DNA from: Streptomyces sp. NRRL S-87
GTDB taxonomy: Bacteria; Actinomycetota; Actinomycetes; Streptomycetales; Streptomycetaceae
Reading direction: 5' to 3'
DNA: 64,000 nt
NCBI RefSeq assembly: GCF_000719335.1
Contig: NZ_JOGB01000024.1
Location: forward strand, 62,001 to 126,000
The stretch's first letter is position 1; each line of letters opens with the position of its first letter. Below the pieces are notes generated by a model, which was given only the letters and a program-made list of their open reading frames with translations, was not told the DNA's origin and did not search any database. The position numbers and the translations under genes were made by a program. Of this stretch, positions 1-7,303 are shown piece after piece.

Positions 1-561
1 GAGGGGGGCGCGCTGGCGCAGGACGGCGGCGCGGACCTCGGGGTCGGCGTGCTCGCGCAGGGCGGCGAGGGCGGGGGCGAGTCGGGCGCGGACGGCCAGG
101 ACGTGGGCGGCGACGGCGTCGGCGTCGGCATCCTCGGCGAGGGCGTCCCCGGCGAGGGGGTCGGCGCCCTGGTCCTCGTACCCGGAGCCGGAGCCGTCGG
201 CGTCGGCGTCGGCGTCGAGGAAGCCGGCCAGCACGCGGCGGGCGGCGAGCAGGGCGCTCTCGCCCTCCTGGTCGGCGAGCAGGCGGCGGAAGAGCTCGGC
301 GGGCTCCCCGGCGGCGATCGCGACGGCCTCGGCCGCACCCGCCGGGGAGGCCTCGAACGGGGCGCGGGGCAGCGAGGTGGTCAGGTCCGGCAGCGGGTAG
401 GCCGCGGAGCCGCCGGCGGGCTGCAGGGCGGGGGCGCCGGGCGTCACGGGCGCGCCGGCGGCGGGGCGGGCGGGGCCCGCGGGTGCGGCGGCGGCCGGGG
501 TGGTGGCCGCGGGGGTGCCCTCGGCGGTGGCCTCGGCGGGCTGGACGGTCTGGGCGGTCAT
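1..561 (-). CDS. Hypothetical protein, N-terminal part only (runs off left edge)
   Basis: The first 187 residues of a protein that continues beyond the left edge. The opening ~60 residues are Ala/Pro/Thr-rich and probably disordered. After that comes a more ordered, helix-like part (for example ELFRRLLADQEGESALLAAR) interrupted by two Asp-Ala runs (FLDADADADG and LAEDADADA). I do not recognise the family. The start is the ATG at 561, three bases after the stop of the KAS III-like gene, so it is very probably the last visible gene of the same minus-strand operon (thioesterase, PEP-mutase family, KAS III, this). The tight spacing suggests it works in the same pathway. The catalytic part, if any, lies outside the window. 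Confidence 0.6.
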   Translation of the reverse strand, partial: MTAQTVQPAEATAEGTPAATTPAAAAPAGPARPAAGAPVTPGAPALQPAGGSAAYPLPDLTTSLPRAPFEASPAGAAEAVAIAAGEPAELFRRLLADQEGESALLAARRVLAGFLDADADADGSGSGYEDQGADPLAGDALAEDADADAVAAHVLAVRARLAPALAALREHADPEVRAAVLRQRAPL

Positions 562-564
562 GGG

Positions 565-1566
565 TCAGAACTCCCCGTGTGCGGTGGCGGGCTTGCGCAG
601 CAGGACGCCGACCCGGACCCCGGGGACGCTGGACGCCAGCAGGTAGTGGCCTTCGGGCCTGACGCCGCCGGCCGCGGCCCGGTCCACCAGGTTGATGAGC
701 GGGTCGGCGGCGAAGCAGTGCCCGAAGCGGGTGATGTTGTCGAGGAACAGCTGGTCCTTGGTGAAGCCCGCCTGGCGCTCCTTGAGCACGACCACGGGCT
801 TGAAGAGGTTGGGGTGCAGCACCCCGTGGACGTCGCCGGGCTTCATCCCGGCGTCGGCCAGGATCCGCTCGTTGACGGCGCGGGCGAGGTCGGAGCTGAT
901 CTCGTTCGACCAGTCGAGCGAGCCGGGGTCCTGGGCGCTGGCGCCGGCGACGATCTCGTACGCGTCCGCGCCGAGCGGTTCGGCGCCGACCAGGCAGGAG
1001 GCGGCGCCGTCGCTGAAGAGGGCGAAGTTCTCCATGCGGACGGACTCGTCGCTGACGCGGTCGGTGGTGACCACCAGGACCCGGCGGTACTGGCCGGCGG
1101 CGACGAGGGCCTGCGCGGTGCGGACGGCGACCAGGAGGTTGGTGCACCGGTTGAGGGTGATGCCGGTGAAGGCGGTGCCGGGGCCGAGGCCGGCGCCGGC
1201 CATCACGGTCTCGACGAACTTGCCGTGGGTGCGCGGGCCGCCGGGGAAGCGGGTGGAGCACAGGACCAGGCAGTCGACGGAGGACGGCTCCACGCCGGCG
1301 CCGGCGAGGGTGGCGCGGGCGCTCTCGACGGCCAGGTCCTCCAGGCCGCGGGCGGTGCGGCGGATGCTGCCCCAGCCCCAGAGCTGGGCCTTGGGGGGCA
1401 TGCCGAACTGGCGGGCGCGCTCGGCCAGTCCGGGGATCGTGCTGTGGTCGGCCTCCTGCTCGCCGAGCACGTAGGCCGGGGCGGACAGGTGGACGGCGGG
1501 GCGGGCGGGCTGGTCCCCCGGCCGGGGGCCGGGGGCCGCGCCGTGGAGGTCGTGGGTGATGCTCAC
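565..1566 (-). CDS. KAS III-like (FabH-type thiolase-fold) enzyme
   Basis: A 333-residue 3-oxoacyl-ACP synthase III-like protein, the usual length of the family. These enzymes take an acyl-CoA onto an active-site Cys and either condense it with malonyl-ACP or transfer it to another acceptor. Cys141 lies in TLNRCTNLLV and His251 in LHPNLFK. The third residue, normally Asn in a GNTS-like motif, is replaced: here the stretch reads FGHCFAADP (His283, Asp288). A changed triad is known in KAS III-like acyltransferases that make esters or amides rather than C-C bonds, so acyl transfer is a fair alternative to condensation. It overlaps the upstream PEP-mutase-family gene by 4 bp (ATGA), indicating translational coupling. 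Confidence 0.8.
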   Translation of the reverse strand: MSITHDLHGAAPGPRPGDQPARPAVHLSAPAYVLGEQEADHSTIPGLAERARQFGMPPKAQLWGWGSIRRTARGLEDLAVESARATLAGAGVEPSSVDCLVLCSTRFPGGPRTHGKFVETVMAGAGLGPGTAFTGITLNRCTNLLVAVRTAQALVAAGQYRRVLVVTTDRVSDESVRMENFALFSDGAASCLVGAEPLGADAYEIVAGASAQDPGSLDWSNEISSDLARAVNERILADAGMKPGDVHGVLHPNLFKPVVVLKERQAGFTKDQLFLDNITRFGHCFAADPLINLVDRAAAGGVRPEGHYLLASSVPGVRVGVLLRKPATAHGEF

Positions 1567-2477
1567 GGTGCCGGATCGCTCTCTCGGTCGGCGGCGGGGT
1601 TCGGGGTGGCGGCGGGCGCCGGGGGCGCGGCCGGCGCCGGTGCGGCGAGCAGGGCGTTGGCCTCGGCGTACGGCAGGGCGTCGGCGCCGAAGTCGAAGGT
1701 GCCGTGCTCGCCGATCTCGCGGGCCGCCCGCACGAGGGCGCCGAGGGCGGCTCGGGACAGGGCCGAGCCGGTGCTGACGCGGCGTACGCCGAGCGCGCCG
1801 AGGTCGGCGACGGACAGCCGCAGGGCGCCGCCCATCAGGACGTTGACGGGGCGGGTTACGGCGGAGCAGACGGCCCGGATCGACTCGGCGTCGGGCAGGG
1901 CGGGGGCGTAGAGCACGTCCGCGCCGGCCTCCTCGTACGCCCGGAGGCGGCGGAGGGTGTCGTCGAGGTCGGGGCGGCCGAGGAAGAAGTTCTCGGCGCG
2001 GGCGGTGACGGTGAACGGGAAGCCGAGTGCGCGGGCGGCCTCGACGGCGGCGGCGATGCGTTCGACCGCCTCGCCGAGCGGGCGCACGGGGTCCGCGGCG
2101 CGGCCGGTCGAGTCCTCGACCGAGCCGCCGACGAGACCGGCGGCCGCGGCCAGCCGGACGGTCTCGGCGACGTCCTCGGGCTTCTCGCCGAAGCCGCTCT
2201 CGAGGTCGGCCGTGACGGGCAGGCCGGTGGCCTCGACGATCGTGCGGGCGTTGTCGAGGATGTCGGCGCGGGTCAGGGTGCCGTCGGGGCGGCCGAGGCT
2301 GTGGGCGAGCCCGGCGCCGGTGGTGGCCAGGGCGGGGAAGCCGAGGCCGGCCAGCAGGCGGGCGGAGCCGGCGTCCCAGGGGTTGGGGACGACGAAGGGC
2401 TGGGGGCCGTCGTGCAGCTCCCGGAAGGCGACGGCCCGGCGGTACTGGGCCTCGGTGGTACGGGGGGTGTGGCTCAT
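1563..2477 (-). CDS. Isocitrate lyase/PEP mutase family enzyme
   Basis: A 304-residue TIM-barrel protein of the isocitrate lyase/phosphoenolpyruvate mutase superfamily, which makes or breaks C-C or C-P bonds in alpha-oxyacids using Mg2+. Visible signatures are VVPNPWDAGSA near the N-terminus, the metal-binding stretch LPVTADLESGFG and the GGSVEDS motif. The last ~30 residues are an Ala/Pro-rich tail. Members of this subgroup are often annotated as oxaloacetate decarboxylase or carboxyvinyl-carboxyphosphonate mutase, and the sequence does not tell which. It overlaps the KAS III-like gene by 4 bp and follows the thioesterase by ~40 bp, so all three are likely one operon. Confidence 0.8.
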   Translation of the reverse strand: MSHTPRTTEAQYRRAVAFRELHDGPQPFVVPNPWDAGSARLLAGLGFPALATTGAGLAHSLGRPDGTLTRADILDNARTIVEATGLPVTADLESGFGEKPEDVAETVRLAAAAGLVGGSVEDSTGRAADPVRPLGEAVERIAAAVEAARALGFPFTVTARAENFFLGRPDLDDTLRRLRAYEEAGADVLYAPALPDAESIRAVCSAVTRPVNVLMGGALRLSVADLGALGVRRVSTGSALSRAALGALVRAAREIGEHGTFDFGADALPYAEANALLAAPAPAAPPAPAATPNPAADRESDPAP

Positions 2478-2516
2478 GGTCGGTTCCCTCGCGGTGCGTC
2501 GCTGCTGCCTGGACCG

Positions 2517-3338
2517 TCAGATCAGCTCAACGTACTCATCGGCGGTGCGTGCGGCGGCCGTTGCCGCGCGCAGCAGCGGGCGCAGGACGTCGGTGACCGC
2601 GGCGGGCCGGTCCTCGAAGTAGAAGTGGCCGCCCTCGGTCCAGTGGCGTACGGGCGGCCGGGCGCACTCGCGGGCCCAGGGCTCGACGGACTCCGGGGTC
2701 ACGTGCGGGTCGTCGGTGCCGTTGACGAGGGTGACCGGGACGCCGAGCGGGGCCGCGGGCCGGTAGGCGTACCCGGCGACCATGCGGAAGTCGGCCTTGA
2801 GGTGGGGCAGGAGGAGCTCCTGCATCATCTCGTCCTCGGCGATCTCGGGGGGCAGTCCGCCGAAGAAGCCGACGGCCTCGGTGAAGGCGCGCCCCTCGAG
2901 CCGGGCGGCCTCGACGACGCGGGGGGTGGGCAGCAGCGAGGGGGCGGAGCAGCCGGAGACGACCAGGCCGGCGAAGCCGGGCAGGCCGTCGATGCGGCGG
3001 GCGACCTCGAAGGCGAGGGCGGCGCCGAAGCTGTGGCCGAAGAGGAGGAACGGCAGGCCCTGTTCGGCGGCGGCGGCCGTGACGGCGGCCGCGGCTCCGT
3101 CGGCGAGGTCGGCGACGGTGGCGAGGGCGGGTTCACGGAAGCGGTGGGCGCGGCCGGGGGGGCACACGGCGAGGACGCGGCCGTCGCGGCCGAGGGCGTC
3201 CTGCCAGCCGAGGTAGGTGCGGGGGTTCCCGCCGGCGTGCGCGAAGCAGAAGACGAGGGCGTCGGCGGCCGGTCCGCCCAGGGGTCTGGCGGCGGTGTCG
3301 GCGGTCAGGAACCAGGTGGAAGGAGTCACGGGAGGCAT
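2517..3338 (-). CDS. Type II thioesterase (alpha/beta hydrolase)
   Basis: A 273-residue type II thioesterase of the sort that clears aberrant acyl groups from PKS/NRPS carrier proteins or releases a thioester intermediate. The nucleophile elbow is GHSFG (Ser103). The acid is probably in NGTDDPH and the catalytic His in TEGGHFYF. The N-terminal FCFAHAGGNPRTY stretch is typical of the family. Thioesterases of this type nearly always sit in biosynthetic clusters, so with the KAS III-like gene it marks the left 5 kb as the edge of a separate acyl-processing locus. Confidence 0.87.
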   Translation of the reverse strand: MPPVTPSTWFLTADTAARPLGGPAADALVFCFAHAGGNPRTYLGWQDALGRDGRVLAVCPPGRAHRFREPALATVADLADGAAAAVTAAAAEQGLPFLLFGHSFGAALAFEVARRIDGLPGFAGLVVSGCSAPSLLPTPRVVEAARLEGRAFTEAVGFFGGLPPEIAEDEMMQELLLPHLKADFRMVAGYAYRPAAPLGVPVTLVNGTDDPHVTPESVEPWARECARPPVRHWTEGGHFYFEDRPAAVTDVLRPLLRAATAAARTADEYVELI

Positions 3339-3434
3339 GTGGTTCGGGCCATTCTCCTCCCGCGCGGTCGGGGCGGGGAGGGGAGTCGGAGAGTGGGCGT
3401 CGAGGCCTGGAGCGCGGGAAGCGGGAGGAACCGC

Positions 3435-3746
3435 TCAGTTCCAGCCGACGTCGTTCGTGCGGCCGCCGGGGTTCGGGCCGTTCCAGCCGACGTCGCCGGT
3501 GGCGTCCTCGGCGGCGTTCCAGCCGACGTCGCCGGTGACGTCCCCGACCGTGCCGGGGGCGGCGTGCACGACCGGCTTCGGGCCGTTCCAGCCGACGTCC
3601 AGGCGGAGGTGCGTGGCGTCGTCGCCGCCGAGGGCGCCCTGCGCCCCGGCCAGTGCCAGGGCGAGACCCGCGGCCGCGAGGACGGCTCCTCGGCGGATTG
3701 CGGAAAGCTTGCGGCCTCGGAAAGCGCCCATGGTGCGGTCCCCCAT
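3435..3746 (-). CDS. Small secreted peptide with four DVGWN repeats
   Basis: A ~103-residue protein (start ATG 3746 behind GAGGGGG; an internal ATG at 3731 is also possible). It has a basic N-terminus, a hydrophobic signal-peptide core (AVLAAAGLALALAGAQGALG) and a mature part containing the pentapeptide DVGWN four times, the last copy ending exactly at the C-terminus. The copies are encoded by near-identical 14-bp DNA at 3439-3452, 3481-3494, 3517-3530 and 3586-3599, spaced 14, 12 and 23 codons. I do not know this family. It could be a secreted structural or signalling peptide, or a repeat-core precursor of a modified peptide, though no RiPP modification enzyme is recognised beside it. It is divergent from the LuxR-type regulator. 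Confidence 0.65.
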   Translation of the reverse strand: MGDRTMGAFRGRKLSAIRRGAVLAAAGLALALAGAQGALGGDDATHLRLDVGWNGPKPVVHAAPGTVGDVTGDVGWNAAEDATGDVGWNGPNPGGRTNDVGWN

Positions 3747-3997
3747 TTTCGTGTTCCCCCTCGACGTCGTTTCGCCTTTGGTCCACAAGGAAACGGAACC
3801 AAACATTCCGATCCTTTTCCGTAGAAGTCCCACCGGGCTGGTCCCCGGTTTCCGCTCCTTCGGTGAGACCAAATCTCCCCCGTGTGGAGGAGGTCGGGCG
3901 AGGCCTACGATGGCTCCGGTTTCCGCATTGCGGTTACCCACGGGGTCTCAACCACCCCAAAATGCTGCACACCGGACAGATGGGGGTGGGGTCAGGC
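3747..3997. promoter_or_regulatory. Divergent promoter region, DVGWN peptide / LuxR-type regulator
   Basis: A 251-bp intergenic stretch with clearly lower GC than the flanking genes, between two divergent starts. It contains AT-richer blocks (for example GGAAACGGAACCAAACATTC near 3789) and several GGTTTCCG-like words, suitable for promoters and operator sites. No exact element could be assigned. Confidence 0.4.
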
Positions 3998-4879
3998 GTG
4001 TCCGAACGTGGCGAACCCGGACAGAACCCTGCGGCGTACCGGCCGCAACCGACGGCCGACGAGGCCCCGCAGGAATTCCTGCGGGAACTTGCAGCGCACT
4101 TGGGCAGACTGGCCGCCGAGGCCTCGGAGCAGGCCGCGTCCGGCGGCTGGCGCGGCCCCGCCCCGACCGCCGCGGCGGGCGACGGAGCAGGTGGGGAGGG
4201 TACGGGCGGACCGGGCGACGGCCCGGGCGTGCGCTACCTGCACGGCATGCCGACCATCGGCGGGGCGATCGACGCGGCGCTGTCGCGGGTCCGGCGCGAA
4301 ATCCTCACGGCACAGCCGGACGGGGCGCGCCCCGGCGCCGTATTGAAAGACGCGCTGGAACGCGTGCGCCGGCAGATAGCCTCCGGAATTTCGATGCGGA
4401 CGCTTTACCAGCACACCACGAGATTCGACGAGGCGACGAAAGAATACGTGCGCGCCGTGACGGAATACGGGGCGCAGGTGCGCACTCTGGAGGAATTCTT
4501 CGACCGGCTCATCATCGTGGACGACATCGCATTCATTTCGGCGAACGCGGACCGGACGACGGCGATCGAAATCACCGAGCCGACGATCGTGCGGTTCCTG
4601 CGCGACACCTTCGACCGGGCGTGGGATCGGGCCAAGGAGTTCCCGTTCGTCCCGCTGCACGCCGCGAAGGCGGCGGACGAGGTGGTCCCGGCGATACGCG
4701 AGTCGATCGGCCGGCTGCTGGTCGAGGGCTACTCGGACAAGGCCATCGCCCGCCGCATCGGCATCAGCGAGCGGTCGCTGCAGGCGCACATCGCGTCCAT
4801 GAAGCAGGAGTTGGGCGCGGGGAACCGGCTCCAGCTGGGGTACGTACTGGGGCGCAACGAGGCGACGGTGGTCATCTAG
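3998..4879 (+). CDS. LuxR-type helix-turn-helix transcriptional regulator
   Basis: About 293 residues from the GTG at 3998, chosen because a GGTGGGG Shine-Dalgarno sits just upstream; in-frame ATGs at 3962 and 3980 are alternatives. The C-terminal ~55 residues form a LuxR-type HTH (VEGYSDKAIARRIGISERSL). The middle contains a TrmB-like segment (LYQHTTRFDEATKEYVRAV, then IEITEPTIVRFLRD). There is no REC domain. Regulators of this build are common as pathway-specific activators in actinomycete clusters. Divergence from the DVGWN peptide and the thioesterase operon suggests it controls them. Confidence 0.75.
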   Translation: MSERGEPGQNPAAYRPQPTADEAPQEFLRELAAHLGRLAAEASEQAASGGWRGPAPTAAAGDGAGGEGTGGPGDGPGVRYLHGMPTIGGAIDAALSRVRREILTAQPDGARPGAVLKDALERVRRQIASGISMRTLYQHTTRFDEATKEYVRAVTEYGAQVRTLEEFFDRLIIVDDIAFISANADRTTAIEITEPTIVRFLRDTFDRAWDRAKEFPFVPLHAAKAADEVVPAIRESIGRLLVEGYSDKAIARRIGISERSLQAHIASMKQELGAGNRLQLGYVLGRNEATVVI

Positions 4880-4929
4880 GGGGCGTCCGGAGGTCCGCCG
4901 GGCGCCCCGGTGGGGCCGCGCCGCAGCCC

Positions 4930-5010
4930 GGCTCCGGTGGGCTGCGGCGCGGGGGCGGTGTGCTGCGGCGCGGCTCCGGTGGGCTGCGGGGCGGCTCCGG
5001 TGGGCTGCGG
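4930..5010. repeat. Short GC-rich tandem repeat after the LuxR-type gene
   Basis: The 18-mer GGCTCCGGTGGGCTGCGG occurs exactly at 4930-4947, 4972-4989 and 4993-5010, with partial copies between (basic period ~21 bp). It lies in the gap between the convergent LuxR-type and DMT-transporter genes. Likely replication-slippage repeat; no gene is visible here. Confidence 0.75.
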
Positions 5011-5048
5011 CGCGGGGGCGCGAGGACGGCCCGGCGGCCGGGCGGCCG

Positions 5049-6008
5049 TCAGTCGGCGGCGGGGACGGCCGGGCGGTCGTCGGTCGCGGCGGCGGAGGGC
5101 GTGGCGGGCGCCGCCGCCCGGGCCGCCGGGCGGCGCCGCGAGACGGCCACGCCGGCCAGGCAGATGGCGCCGCCCAGCAGCGTCAGCCACCCCGGCACCT
5201 CGTCCAGCGCGAGCCACGCGATGAGCACCACGACCGCCGGCACGGCGTAGGTGGTGGCGCCGAGCTTGCCCGCGGTGGTCCGGGCCAGGGCGTACGTCCA
5301 CGTGCTGAAGGCCAGTGCGGTCGGGAACAGGCCCAGGTACACCATGTTGAGCGTGGCGCTCGCGGGTGCGTCGCCGAGCTGGTGCACGAGCTGCCCGGCG
5401 AAGGGCAGCGTGCCGGCGGCCCCGACGAAGCAGCTGTACGCGGTGACCTGGATCGGGCTCGCGTACGACAGGGCGGGCTTCTGCAGCACCACCCCGGCGC
5501 CGTAGGCGAGCGCGGCGGTCAGACACAGGAGCACCCCGCCGATCGAGGACGAGCCGCCGGAGGAGGTGGACACCCCGACGACGACGGCGCCCGCGAAGGA
5601 CACGGCCATGCCGGCCAGCAGCATGGGCGGGAAGCCCTCCTTGAGGAACCAGCCGCTGAGCAGGGCGATGACGATGGGGCCGATGTTCACGACCATGGCC
5701 GCGGTACCGGCGTCCACCAGCTGCTCACCCCAGTTGAGCACGACCATGTAGAGCCCGAACCACAGCAGGCCCGAGGCGAGGATGCCGGGCCAGGCCTGGC
5801 GCGGTGGGACCGGCACGCGCTTGACGAGCAGGACCAGGCCGAGCACGACGGAGGCCGTCAGCAGGCGGCCGAGTGCGAGGGCGCCGGGTCCGAAGTGCTC
5901 GGCGGAGGCACGGATGGAGACGAAAGCGGAAGCCCACAGCACGACCGTGATCGAAGCGGCGGCCAGGGCAGGGTAGTCGGGACGGGGATCGCCAGCCTTG
6001 TGGTCCAT
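5049..6008 (-). CDS. EamA/DMT-family transporter (RhaT-like exporter)
   Basis: A 319-residue drug/metabolite transporter with the expected ~10 membrane segments arranged as two EamA repeats (roughly residues 12-145 and 158-292). Family marks include VVLWASAFVSIRASAEHFGPG in the first repeat and LGLFPTALAFSTWTYALART in the second. The last ~28 residues are an Ala-rich cytoplasmic tail. Such proteins export small metabolites or amino acids; the substrate cannot be read from sequence. Its promoter is shared with the divergent DUF4360 gene across a 481-bp gap. Confidence 0.85.
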   Translation of the reverse strand: MDHKAGDPRPDYPALAAASITVVLWASAFVSIRASAEHFGPGALALGRLLTASVVLGLVLLVKRVPVPPRQAWPGILASGLLWFGLYMVVLNWGEQLVDAGTAAMVVNIGPIVIALLSGWFLKEGFPPMLLAGMAVSFAGAVVVGVSTSSGGSSSIGGVLLCLTAALAYGAGVVLQKPALSYASPIQVTAYSCFVGAAGTLPFAGQLVHQLGDAPASATLNMVYLGLFPTALAFSTWTYALARTTAGKLGATTYAVPAVVVLIAWLALDEVPGWLTLLGGAICLAGVAVSRRRPAARAAAPATPSAAATDDRPAVPAAD

Positions 6009-6489
6009 GCCTGCACGCTACTTGCTCGCGGCGTACTTGACCCGGACACGTCGAGAACCAGCCGGTCCCCCGGTCCGCGGCACCCTGCCGCCCGGGTCCC
6101 GCACGGCCTCCGACGTGCCGGTCCCGGGCGGCCCGCACGGGAATTCGGGCGGACCGCCCGGGGGGGTCCGGCAGTCCTCCACCGCCCTTCCGGTGGAATT
6201 CCACCGGAATTCCACCGGGCTCGGGTAGATGCCGGCCGCGGAGCCCCCCGACAAATGCCGGGATTCCGTCGAACCGGCCGCCCGGCCCGCGCCCGGAGTG
6301 TTCCGGAACGCCGGGCGGATCCCTTTCCGGAGCGCCATTCGGGGAAGTTCCGGGCGCGGCGTGCACGGCTGGGCACGGTTCCGCCGCAATGATCGCCAGT
6401 TGTCACGGCCGGGCCCGGCCGGGCCCGGCCGGGCGTACGGGCGGGCGGACGGGCGGACGGGCCGCGTCCAGCGAGCGGAAGGACCCCTC
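6009..6489. promoter_or_regulatory. 481-bp divergent intergenic region with EcoRI-centred palindromes
   Basis: No convincing gene. A perfect 18-bp palindrome CCGGTGGAATTCCACCGG lies at 6190-6207, immediately followed by a second GGAATTCC (6206-6213), and GGGAATTCGGG occurs near 6139. TTCCGGAA- and TTCCGGAG-like words lie at about 6301-6355. A G/C-repetitive stretch (CCGGGCCCGG repeats) fills about 6408-6470. The palindromes look like operator sites for one or both flanking genes; the binding protein is unknown. Confidence 0.5.
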
Positions 6490-7167
6490 ATGTTCAAGAA
6501 GGTGCTGATCGGCGGCGCGGGCGCGGTGCTCGTCGCGGCGGCGCTCTCGCCGGCCACCGGAGCCGCGGCGGCGCAGGCCCCGGTGCCGCTGCGCGATCCC
6601 GTCCCCGCCGCACAGGTCACCGTCGACCTGGTGCAGGTCAACGGTTCGGGCTGCCGGCCGGGCAGCGCGGCGGTGTCGGTCGCCGCCGACAACACCGCCT
6701 TCACCGTCACCTACAGCGAGTACCTCGCGCAGGTCGGCAAGGACGCCAAGGCCACGGACTTCCGCAAGAACTGCCAGCTCGGCGTGCGGGTCAACGTTCC
6801 GCAGGGCTTCACGTACGCCGTCGCCAGGACGGACTACCGCGGCTTCGCCAGCCTGGAGCGGGGCGCCACCGGCACGCAGCAGGCGAGCTACTACTTCCAG
6901 GGCATGTCCCGCACCACCAGCCACAGCCACACCTTCCACGGGCCGGTGCAGGACAACTGGCAGGCCTCGGACTCGACCGCGATCGAGGCCCTGGAGTTCG
7001 CGCCGTGCGGGGCGCAGCGCAACTTCAACATCAACACCGAGCTGCGGGTGGACGCCGGCTCCTCCGACGCCGCCCGCACGACCAGCTTCATGGCGATGGA
7101 CTCCACCGACGGCAGCCTGAGCACGGTCTACCACTTCGCGTGGAAGAAGTGCCCGACCCGTCGCTGA
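6490..7167 (+). CDS. Secreted DUF4360 protein
   Basis: A 225-residue exported protein: a short basic N-terminus, a hydrophobic signal (GGAGAVLVAAALSPATGAAA) and a mature domain matching DUF4360 (VNGSGCRPGSAAVSVAADNT, then FTVTYSEYLAQVGKDA, with CxL and FAPCGAQRNFNIN further on). Four Cys in the mature part (GSGCRPG, KNCQL, FAPCG, KKCPT) could form two disulfides. The function of DUF4360 is not established; members are secreted proteins of fungi and actinomycetes. The start is the ATG after GGAAGGACC. Confidence 0.82.
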   Translation: MFKKVLIGGAGAVLVAAALSPATGAAAAQAPVPLRDPVPAAQVTVDLVQVNGSGCRPGSAAVSVAADNTAFTVTYSEYLAQVGKDAKATDFRKNCQLGVRVNVPQGFTYAVARTDYRGFASLERGATGTQQASYYFQGMSRTTSHSHTFHGPVQDNWQASDSTAIEALEFAPCGAQRNFNINTELRVDAGSSDAARTTSFMAMDSTDGSLSTVYHFAWKKCPTRR

Positions 7168-7242
7168 GCCGCGGCGGCCCCGGCCGCCACCGCCGTCGGA
7201 GCGCCGCGGGGCCGCGCGGCGCCTGACGGCACGACGGCCGAC

Positions 7243-7270
7243 GGCCCCCTCCCGGTCGTGGGAGGGGGCC
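7243..7270. terminator. Bidirectional intrinsic terminator
   Basis: A perfect 11-bp stem (GGCCCCCTCCC / GGGAGGGGGCC) with a 6-nt loop, between the convergent DUF4360 and MFS genes. There is no U-run, as is common in high-GC actinomycetes. Confidence 0.75.
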
Positions 7271-7303
7271 ACCCGCCGTTCGTGCCGGCCGGAGCCGGCC
7301 GGG

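Noticed and set aside
49..1911. Very long Gly/Val/Glu-rich open frame on the plus strand
   Set aside because: Antisense shadow of the minus-strand KAS III-like and PEP-mutase-family genes; low-complexity translation without family motifs, a usual artefact of high GC.
6408..6470. CRISPR-like or structural repeat
   Set aside because: The CCGGGCCCGG and CGGACGGG runs are simple GC repeats without spacer structure.
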